Below the pieces are notes generated by a model. It was not told where the DNA came from. It did no database searches and saw nothing but the letters and a program-made list of their open reading frames with translations. The translations under genes were made by a program, and so were the position numbers. A DNA stretch of 64,000 nucleotides, taken from NCBI GenBank assembly GCA_002633005.1, contig NMRA01000065.1, positions 1,097,276-1,161,275 of the forward strand. Reading direction: 5' to 3'. This stretch comes from Phoronis australis (lineage: Eukaryota > Phoronida > Phoronidae). This document shows, piece after piece, positions 48,075 to 58,387 of this stretch (positions are counted from its first letter, which is position 1; each line of letters opens with the position of its first letter).

Positions 48075-51000
48075 ATGTCTTGGATATTGATTTTACTGAC
48101 AGTGTGGACAAGTGTAGACATCACGCACACTAGAGGTAAGATCTTAACATAATGGAGGACCCTAGAAGAATGGCCATATTTTTCTAACTTTGGAAATCAT
48201 AATTCTAGGAAATAGCCGATTGGATTCATAAAAAATTCAGATATTATTCTTTATACACTGCTTAGCACTGTTCTCCAAAGCGGTGTTAGAAAGGAATTGT
48301 TTTAAAGTGTTCCACTTGTACATGAGGGGCTATCAAAAATGGAATTTCATAAATAAAAACAAAATGATATCACAGAAAACTGTAACAGCGTTTTTGACAT
48401 TTCAGATTGAAAAATTAAATTTGGTCAAGAGCGTTAACTTTGTTTTTTGCTACATTTATTCAAAATACATGGTCACATGACCCAGTAAATAGAAGATTGA
48501 AAATTTCATAAATCAAATTCTACTGGCTTTCTACTTTGAGAAAATATGTACTTTTATGGAGCTAAAATCAAATGACAGCAGAGTTCAGGTAAAGTAGGGT
48601 AAAGTTTTGTTTTAAATTTTATTCTTCAACAATATACACAAATAATTTTTTCAAAGGGTGAAAGGGTGAACAAGGAAAAGGGGTAAGGACTTTCACTCAC
48701 ACACTCACACACTCATTCACACACTTCATCACTTAATAATAATACCACTGAACAATATATGATACAGATACTACAGATTCATTGCATGGCAGCACTGAGG
48801 CACATTTTAATATTAATGTTGTCTGGTTCCTTTTGTTTTTGAAAATTAAATATTGTAATTTTAATATATTTTGACATGAATAACTTAAGGGCAGACCAAT
48901 CTGGATGCATCTGCTGCTGGCTAAGTAAATAAATAAAATATTGGGCAATAGTGATAACATAATTAATCAACAGGGAGAATTCATTCTTGGTTATTCTGAT
49001 GTCTTCCTCAAAGGAAGATGACAAAATATCCTGAACATTAATCAACAATCTTGGCACTACACCACAATGGAAAAATATGTTCAGTATTCTGTACTAGATT
49101 ACAATAGGGGCATTTATCTGAATTAACAATCTTCATCTTATATAACAAAGAGTTAGTATACACTCAGTTATGTAACAACATATACTTAAAAATTTAATGA
49201 TTTAATGCATGGATCGAGGGGAAGTGTAAAAGGCAAGGAATAAATTTTTCGGATATTTTGTTTGGAATAATGCTGCAACAATTTTTCATAATTGTCTGGT
49301 TTTTTGCAATATTTTTGTAACAAAATACTCTTGATTATTCTTTTGCAATTTTATTGTTGCAGCCAACCAATCGCTGATGACCTTGATCAATTTTTCTAGA
49401 TAAAATAATACATATTGAATTAAAACTTAGAATTTGAGAATTTAACAATATTTATTTTGCCTTGAGCACCTCACACGATAAAAGCTTATTTTCAGCATCA
49501 AGAAATTCATTGATGAAACATAGTCCATTCTTAGCAAACTCTTTATAATATAGTGACTTATTATAAAGTGTTATCTCCCTGTTATACCATATAATCTGAT
49601 CACAAACAGGTACATCTTTAAAAGCCTTATGATTCAACTGCTCACTCACTGACAAAACCTCTCTATAAAAATCATCATTTACCGTTCTAAATAGTTTGCT
49701 TACTTTAAAATTACATGACCACAACAGTTCACCACCATAATTCTTGAGCATATGTTGTGGATAACACTTCCAACTTCCACATTCTGGAGACTGAAGTCTT
49801 TTAACCCAGTGGACTAAAAGGCCTTCCTTTATAAGGGTCATGTCAGGAACTTTTAAACCACCATCTTCATGAGAGGTCATTGCAATGCTTTTCTTTATTT
49901 TAGGTGGTTTCCCTGCCCAAATAAAATCATTCAAAATGTTGTCTATTCGTTTGCACAAATCCCTTGTCAATCCAAGGACAGATATAACATGAATCAATTT
50001 GGATAACGCAAAAGCTTTAGTTATGATAATTCTTCCCTTAATTGCTAATTTTCTTGTTTTCCAAATACTTAGAACTTTCCTAAGTTCCGAATTTTTGCCC
50101 ATTTTTTCTTTTTGATATTTACCGAAGTAAACGCCCAGACATTTAATATTTCTTTTTGGCCATTTTATATCACACATTTTCTTAAGTTCAGACTGGTGGC
50201 CTACTAAAAAACATTCCTTTGCATTTTCGCCTATTTAATTTAAGATCAGACTGTCACCAAATCTTGTGAGAAATTTAAAGCATTCTGTTCCCGACATTTC
50301 ATCCTGGGGTTAGTTCTAATGTAATGACTCATGAACTCCACACATAGTATAAACAGTTGACTACTTACGGGGTCCCCTTGACGAAGGCCTCTCTTAACAT
50401 TAAAATAACCACATGTAAATCCGTTGTTTTGAACACAAGACATAATATCATTATATATTGTTTTCACACGTTGAATAAATTTGGGACCAAATTTAAAGGC
50501 CAGAAGGGTTTTCTGAAGAAAGGACCAATTTAAAGTCATACGCTTTCATAAAATCTAAGAGTACAATTTGTCCATTGAGATTATTATTTGTATAATACGA
50601 TATTATGTCCTGTATTAATCTAATATTTTGACCAATAAATCGTTTTGAAACAGACGTTTGGTCTGGATGAATAAGCTTATGAATGTACTTATTTAGTCGG
50701 TTGGCAATAACCTTTGTAAGTTGTTAGTTGGCACATTTAAATTGAATTCATAATGGTTTATGGAATTGGACTTTTGCATTTTCAATACAAAATCTTCTCT
50801 GGTTGCTTATAAGTCAGGCGATGTTCGGCCAGCACAAATTGCCAAACAACAATCAAATGGATTTTAAACAAACCTGTTGCAAATGTCATTATTTTTATTG
50901 ACATACTTTACACGGGTAGGTATAGCACAGCTCAGACATCAATAAAAAAACTATACCATGAAAACATGGGCAAGGTAAGGTCATGAATTTGACAACACAA

Positions 51001-54000
51001 CGAGACTCCATTCCATTTTGTTTAGCTTACAACATTTTGAAGACTTCACCGAACCGCATTCAGTCGGGGTTTAAAAATATCTCCGTGCTAATCTGACCTT
51101 GAATTACTGCCCTAAGAGCTAGCAATACAGTCAAAGACTGCACCATTTTCTTTTGAATTTGTGATTACAAGGTGGCCAAATGCAATAAAGGGTGTGTGTG
51201 TACATTGTTGTTCGACTGTATTTGAGTTTGTATAAATATCATTTTTTCAGTGAGGCCTGGAATATGTTGCAAGTAGTTTATCACGTTCAATCCACCATCT
51301 TTTTGATCACATCACGTGACCTAATGAATATAAGTCCGAAAAGATTTCTGCCCCGGACCGAGACGCCAACCCAGGACCTTCTGATAACCGTGCAGACGCT
51401 CTAGCCACTGAACAATCAGGACCACTGGTAAAATAAAGAAATCCGATCCATAGAGATTATGGGTTAAGATGTCCACTACTAAGTCTGTGTTTGACCAGTG
51501 GTCCCGATGGCTCAGTGGCTAGAGCATCTGCACTATTAGATGAAGGATGAAGGTCCTGGGTTCGCGTCCTGGTCAGGGGCAGAAATTTTTTCGGACTTAT
51601 AGTCATTAGGTCACGTGATGCGATCAAAAAGATGGTGGATTGAACGGGATAAACTACTTGCAATGTAATTGAGTTGATTGAAACTTTCCATCAAGAAATG
51701 TATAGTTGACATAGAACGAGAACTTTCTCCGAGTAAAACATGACGACATTTATTGAACCTGTGGTGTAAATTTGAGGCAAGACAAATTCAGCATGCAATG
51801 TGCCCTGTAAAGAGTGTAGTGTGAATAAGACTCTATGGCTGTTACGTGTTTCAGAGCTGTATGGGTACCAGATCAAAACATCAGAGAGGTGTATACTAGA
51901 CCCAGACAGACACCTGAAGCTAGAGTGTTCTTATGGGAACATCTTCATTGTGTCTGGCAGCTATGGTCTGGATGATTGTGATGGTGATCCTACCACAGTC
52001 TGGTCTCTAGCCTGCTTGTTGCCCCTCGCGCGACACCAACAGCAGTTGTACCAGAAGATTGTCCAACTGTGCTCTGGGGAGAGGGACTGTGACGCCATAC
52101 AAGTGAGCCAGATAGGTCTGCCTAACAGGTGTCGCCAGCCAGGTGACCCAAACACACAGTACAGTAACTACCTGAGACTGAACTACATTTGTGTGCCAGG
52201 TATGGGGTAGTGTTAAAGAATGTAGACCTTTTCGTTGACGCTGTTACTGGTGTTGATTATTTGTCCAGTTTAAAGTCCATGCTTGATTACAACCCAACAC
52301 AAAAAATCCAAATGCTCACCACCCCTGATATTTTAGTTCCCAATTTAAGCACCATGGTTGGTAACCAAGGAAATGTACAGCAGCTCAAGGTGACAAGCAA
52401 GTGAAAAAAATTATTCTACCTTTCGTTTTCTCACAAAATTTAAGTAGCACCAAATAAATACATTATCACTTTGAAGTTCTATACACTAGTTACCATCAAG
52501 CAGACAATGCTTGGATGAATTGTGGGTAATAACAATAATGGTAGGAGGCTTTAAACAGATCAGTTTTGGTAACTATAGTGGTCCAAACTAGGTGAGATTT
52601 TAGTCTATCAAGTTTGCAGTACAAGAAATGCATGCTGAAATGGCTTTAGGTTCCATTTCTGTAACTTTGAAACTAATATGGAATAGTGCTTCCTGAAGAA
52701 AACCTCAGTCACATAGCACAAATCCTTCTATATTGAACCCTATTCCACTCTGATGGTGTCTGAGATCTAACAACCACTGACCTACTTTTCCAGATTCCCA
52801 GTACAGAAGAATCACACAGGTGTCAAACTTTACCTTCAAAAAACGTGGGGTCATAACAAGTTACGATTATCCAAAGCCCTTGCCTGGCATTACCATCACC
52901 CACAAGTGGCAATGCACTTTCACACCAGAGCAAAGAATGAAAGCCATTGCACTACGAATATTGGAGATGAAACTCATGGACATTGTTAACTGCCAGCAAA
53001 CAGTCATTGTGGAGTTGTACAGAAGAGTCCAGGACCACTCACCATTTCTAGTCCTGCCATACTATTGCCATTATTTGACCAACGGTGAACCAAATGGACT
53101 GGCGAGGAAAATTACTGTCAAATTTGAAAACAGACATTCCAAGGCTGAAGGTCGGTTTGCAGTGCTCATAGCCAGTGATTCGACTATCACTGGGAACTGC
53201 ATGCAGGTGGCACCACTTGTTACAACACTGGAACCAACACATAACCCAACAACTACAACAGTGGTAACACCAACCATAGCCGAGGTAACAACAACAACAA
53301 CTAGTACTACAGCAAAAACGACAACCGCAAAAAGGACATCATTGGTAACAACATTGGGATACAAAACGAGTCTCGCAACAACAACCGAAAGAACATTAAC
53401 CACAATAGATGACAGATCAACAATACCAAAGCCAACAACCACTGCCACGTCGTCTGTGAGCATGATGACAACAACGGAACAACATGAGACCAGAACAGCT
53501 GACACTGGTAAACTGTCTACAATATCATCTGCTGTACTCACAACAATGGCACCAACTAAGAACACTGGCGAAAAGGGTAAAGTGGCAGAAATGTCAGGCA
53601 ACAGCAGTAAGCAACACTTTGTTACTATTGATTCAGGTGATGGCATGACACCTCTGCCACCATGTCATGTGAGACAAACTGTTCCCAATATACAATGTCT
53701 CATAGTAGATGAAAGGTTCCGATAAAATAATCCAAAGTGCACTAGGTATCCTATGCAGCACTGGTGTATGAGCGTGGGAAAGAACACAAGTCATCCTTTA
53801 TTAAGCCTGGTTTGATGGCACAATTTACAGTCACAAGGCTGACTCGCAAACATTACCATTTGCCTCTGTTATCAACAAAAATAGAATGCAAATTACTATT
53901 TCTTTTGTTAAGAAGTCAATGTTGGCACATAATTGTTTGATGGAGTACTCAAGCTTATCAATAGAGGGCTCAAATTTGGAACAAAATTTCAAGTTAAAAA

Positions 54001-55796
54001 TTGAAAAACAGCGGCAGTGGATATTTTGTGCATGTGAGCATCTCTACTTTATCAGAAGGCAACACATCTGAAAGAGACATGCTGGACAGCAGATTTTCAT
54101 GTTGCAAAAAGACTTAAGGTTATTGTGACGAACATTTAGCATTTAACCTATGATAATTTAACTTGTGATATTCATTTAACTTGTTATATTCATTTATTGA
54201 GATACCATTAGATGCATGTTCACTTTCTTTTAGGAGACTTAATAGGTGGAATAATTGGATCTCTCATCACTGTGGTAGTCATAGCAACACTAATCACAGC
54301 TATTTTCTGGTATAGGTAAGAGATGACAATTTTCAATATCCTTAGGCCTTGTCACTATGGATACTCCTAAAGTAACCATGGTAACCCAACAAGGATCCAT
54401 TTGAAATGTTTCCCTCAAGTTGCATGACTGTGATAAAATACAAGACAAAGCTGAATCAGACGAAGTATCATTTCTCCATCATGATGGCTAATTTTGTTAA
54501 CAGCAAAAATGACTGCAAAATTGTAGTGACAGAATGGCTCAGCCACCTGGCTACCTTTCTTGTTCTCCTTCATGAGGAAAGACTACTCCGACAATGATTT
54601 TGGCACCATGAGGGGGAATTTCGCACCATGTTACATGAATACGTTTTGTGTGTATTCACATGAAAAAGTGAAAACAGTCCGAAGGTCAAACACAACAAGG
54701 GAGACAAAATGAGAAATGTACATCAAAATGTGCACAAAATACGTCAATATGCTGAAGCTGCATTTTCCTTTAATAGAGATATAATTACGTCAATCATACT
54801 GGACGTCAACATTTCTTGTCATGATGGCATCCACTTTAAAATTCAGTAAGAACAGAGAGATAACTAGTGATTGACTTGAAGTGGTCAAAATTTGGGAAAG
54901 CTGACAAGACTTACGAGTTTCTGAAGCACCATTGACAAAAGAAATAAGAGTTTACCATATTCTATAGGAGTAGTCAGGCACCGTTATGAACTCAATAGTT
55001 CCAACAGCTAAGCCAGCAGAAATGTATTTTCAGTTGAATTTAGTCATTGTTAGAATACTGTCAAATATCAACAAAATTTTGAGAAAAGTCAAACGATGTC
55101 TCATTATTCAGAATTCAGATTCACAGAAAACTATGTTCAGAAAACTGTTCTTTTAAGAATGTATTCAGTTTCTCAATTTAAACAATCTTTTGTGTTTCCA
55201 GGAGGCACAAAAACAATGACCAGGTGCATAGTAAGTCAGATAGCAATGACTACAATGGAGGGGAGATCTACTGTGAGCCTCATGAAGAAGACCGCTACGC
55301 CAGCTTACAAAGGGGCAAGGTTGGCCATCAATACACAACACTGGACATCCGCAACTACGGACGGCCACGACAGCCAATGAACGACAACAAATACAGCGAG
55401 CCCATAGAAAAGCTGTCTACACCTATGACCGGAGATTCATACGAGAAAGGTGCTCAACACACACAATCTCACCCGTACTCGACACATAGACACGGTCAGA
55501 CGGTGAATTACAGTGGAGGCAATGCCAACAAACTCGCTATCATTGAGCCCATATACACTGAACTACCAGCAAACAACAGGCCGTACAACATGAACCAGCG
55601 TCAACTGCCAGCACTGCCAACAGCTTCACAAGCACCAGGAGTATACAGTGCACAGGCAACAACATGTGACAACCATGGATCACCATTCGAGCCTTCTTAT
55701 TTTGAGTTAGAACCGCCTACTAGCATGGTTCAAAACAACCCTACTTACACACATTCTGGGGAAGTCCCAAAACCTGAAGAAGTGATTTATTTGTGA
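48075..55796 (+). CDS. gene 3: SUEL lectin-CUB-mucin-like stalk receptor with ITAM-like tail
   Basis: Five exons: 48075-48135, 51855-52199, 52794-53636, 54234-54315, 55202-55796 (641 residues). An in-frame ATG at 48042 would add 11 residues ahead of the signal peptide (MSWILILLTVWTSVD). Residues 21-135 are SUEL-like with 8 Cys. From 136, a CUB-like domain (GVITSYDYP, HKWQC) shares one exon with a Thr-rich mucin-like stalk reaching 416. The end of this exon is uncertain: donors at 53577 or 53637 both keep phase. Helix 419-443. The tail holds EEDRYASL (Y476) and QYTTL (Y488), which together fit an ITAM; EPIYTEL (562), RQLPALP (577-583), SYFEL (610) and NPTY (626). Inferred role: activating or engulfment-type receptor. 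Intron 1 contains a LINE and two SINEs. Confidence 0.8.
48141..48500 (+). repeat. interspersed repeat copy B (gene 3 intron 1)
   Basis: Direct-orientation match to 33506-33880. It begins a few bases after the exon 1 donor of gene 3 and has diverged by substitutions and small indels. It may be a transposon remnant or an intron segment carried during gene duplication. Confidence 0.6.
48770..50830 (-). mobile_element. degenerate L1/Tx1-type LINE (gene 3 intron 1)
   Basis: Read on the minus strand from about 50540: polymerase palm RVKTIYNDIMSCVQNNG then GLRQGDPVSSQLFILCVEF, a break near 50250, then CLGVYFGKYQ, KLAIKGRIIITKAFALSKLI and the 'GGL.vPD' block. Near 49170-49060 a Cys/His segment follows (SDKCPYCNLVQNTEHIFP), and the terminal domain ends by 48780. 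The order matches an ORF2 C-terminal two thirds. The YxDD active-site segment is not seen and the frame is broken several times, so it is inactive. Confidence 0.8.
51267..51428 (-). mobile_element. tRNA-derived SINE, copy 1 (minus)
   Basis: About 162 bp, the reverse complement of copy 2 at 51495-51663. The minus strand shows an A box (ATTGTTCAGTGGCTAGAGCG) and a B-box-like CCTGGGTTGGCGTC, then a body with ATAAGT..TAGGTCACGTGATG and 'aagatggtggattgaacgtgataaact'. Its tRNA-like head points toward copy 2. Confidence 0.75.
51495..51663 (+). mobile_element. tRNA-derived SINE, copy 2 (plus)
   Basis: The head has an A box (TGGCTCAGTGGCTAGAGC) and a B box (GGGTTCGCGTCC) at tRNA-like spacing. The body continues through GGTCACGTGATGCGATCAAA to AAACTACTTGCAA. 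It lacks a foldable complete tRNA, so it is a SINE. It lies head-to-head with copy 1, 66 bases apart. Confidence 0.75.
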
Positions 55797-58387
55797 CTCC
55801 ACTCTCAACTATTAAAATCAGTCACAGAGCCTTTCTTTAAAAAATTTTTATATTCCTATTAGACATACTTAGAATTAAGGAAGCATAGCTATATCAAATA
55901 CATGAGACATACTACTCAGAGGAAATTTGTAATTAGTTTTCAGTGTCAAACAATTTCTTGTGCTTAGAGATTGAGAAAAAGGTAATGATGTTTGCACACG
56001 CATTCAAGTGCAGGTCACTAACGTTGCGCCTATCTTAGCTGATTTGAATTTGAATCATCCCAATTTAGTACTGACAAGAAATCCAAATGTACACGGTATG
56101 CAGACATTCTCAATCAGCTGTAAAATGTGTTCCCATTAACCAGATACACTGTATTATATTAAAATCTCTAGTAATAAGTACAATAATTTTTAAAATATTT
56201 CACACAAAAATAATTGCCAAAATCGCAATTTTCAAAAGGTGATCACCTTGCTGCAAAGAATGTCATACAATTCCCTTTGACTATATCATGCCTGAGAAAT
56301 GGAACTTTTTGAAGACTTACATATTGTTTTCAGCCATTCCTGGAATTTTATTTTCACCCAGGATATTAAACAGAGCATCTAAAACGGTTAGTGGAATAGA
56401 ATAAAATTGATTTAAGTTCTAGGGTACATATGCCATGCCTTGAAAGGTGTGAGAGAGTCCAGAGGAGAAGTCACCTACGTAGGTGTCATCAAAAAACATG
56501 AAAAGTTATAGAGGAGCTATTATATGAGGTGTACTAAAATGTTGCCAGAAATAAGAATGCAAGAAAACGAATTTACTGAGAACTGATGGTATTTTTTGTA
56601 AATTATGAATCTCTTTTCTTGAGAAAGGCACAAAAAGTTGGGATAAGTGGCAGTTGATTCAAATTGCTGAGAAACAACGAACAAATTTTTTCGATTTTGC
56701 ATACTCCACAGAACAAAATGTATTCTTTGTTTAATTGAAGTTTCCACCACAGAAAACAGAGAAACTGTTCTGTTACTTAATATTCACCCTCTCGATACAT
56801 CCCCTTTGTTAAACACTCCTCTCTATATCTGCCCAGCCTACAGGCACACTGTCAAAGGTTGTACTCTATCTGTGCCCAGCCTACAGGCACACTGTCAAAG
56901 GTTGTACTCTATCTGTGCCCAGCCTACAGGCACACTGTCACAGGTTGTACTCTGTGCCCAGCCTATAGGCACACTGTCATAGGTTGTACTCTATCTGTGC
57001 CCAGCCTACAGGCACACTGCCATAGGTTGTACTCTGTGCCCAGCCTACAGGCACACTGTCACAGGTTGTACTTTGTGCCCAGCCTACAGGCACACTGTCA
57101 TAGGTTGTACTCTATCTGTGCCCAGCCTACAGGCACACTGCCATAGGTTGTACTCTGTGCCCAGCCTACAGGCACACTGTCACAGGTTGTACTTTGTGCC
57201 CAGCCTACAGGCACACTGTCATAGGTTGTACTCACATACAAAGTAAGGTTGTTCGTCTGTGTGCACATATAGGCAAGTGCATCACCTACAGTAATAAATT
57301 AGCACTTGATGCAATTGGTGGTTATCTTGAATTAAACTTAGTAGTAACAACTGGTTAGCTTCGGAGCTTTACAAATCAACAGTTTGTACTGCGCAATTAG
57401 ATTTAACTGTGGCACCTTTTCTAACTTCTACATATTACAAAATAAATTTTGAAATTTCTAAAATTAGAAGAACACATTTAATTCCTTGGTAGCGAAGCCA
57501 TCTTTGACACTAATATTTTTTAAAATAATGTTTTCATTAAATTTGCTTAGTTTGAATAATACTTCAGTGTTGTAATTATTTTGTTTTTTGTTAATAGATT
57601 TAGTTGTGAACCCTAATATGAAAAACGGATGTTCCTTTGTTAAATATCTTGTTGGAATGCTTGTTGAAAAAATAAACAAGATCTTACTAAATGCTTACCT
57701 AATATCTCATTTTCTCTCAAATATCAGGTACAACCTGGTATGTTCTATACCAATTGCACAGAAACTTATTGCCAAAGACAAAACACAACTCACAGTAGGG
57801 TGAATCCACAATAACTGAGAAGTCAGTAACATGGCATTTCATTTATGTTCAACACTAAATGTCCCAGAGTGACTTGACTCTGCTCCATTGATCAAAAGGA
57901 CTGTGAATTAGGAAACCAAAGGTTACTTATACTTGATCAGGTTACAAATCGCACCAAATCAAATAAAATCACGAACTTTCAGGTTTTAAGTTTTAAAACA
58001 CATAAAATGTAATGATTAAGTAATAAAAAAACAGCAACCAATGAAGACAAAACAAAGTGCAACAAGCACATCAACTATATTTAGTGAAGAAGTAACAGCC
58101 AGTGAGTACACAAACTCAACACTACATTAACTACAAGTGTGTGAGTACATGAAACCACAAGTTGGTGTATCCAAACCACTTTTTGAATTGTTTCACACCC
58201 TGACGTCAGTCCAACAATGAACTCACCCACCCAGTTCATCTGCTGGTGTTATTTCTCTAACAAACACAGGGCTGACCTATTTGCCAAGCTGACTAAGTAA
58301 GTGGGACTGTCCAGATTAGCATATGACAAGGATATCATCATAAACCAAGGTTGTTATCAGTCCCAGGCAGTTCATCCTGTTTGAAGA
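55797..58387. other. spacer between genes 3 and 4
   Basis: No gene is supported. The left part is presumably the gene 3 3' UTR (an AATAAA at 56400-56405). A minisatellite (listed separately) lies in the middle. The right part is AT-rich and leads into gene 4. Confidence 0.5.
56832..57232. repeat. minisatellite, 10 units of 38-43 bp
   Basis: Ten copies of CCCAGCCTACAGGCACACTG followed by 'tcayaggttgtactct'. Long units (43 bp) carry an extra 'atctg'; short ones lack it. Long and short units alternate in blocks, suggesting duplication of multi-unit segments. There are no spacers, so it is not a CRISPR-like array. Confidence 0.92.

Noticed and set aside
53071-53646. 191-codon Val-rich minus-strand frame
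   Set aside because: It is the antisense of the ACA/ACC Thr-rich stalk of gene 3; the plus strand has splice, domain and phase support.
56859-57146. Plus-strand repetitive frame over the minisatellite
   Set aside because: It is a product of the tandem repeat with no signal, domain or splice evidence.
56832-57232. CRISPR-like repeat array
   Set aside because: Units are contiguous with no unique spacers, and the genome is clearly animal.
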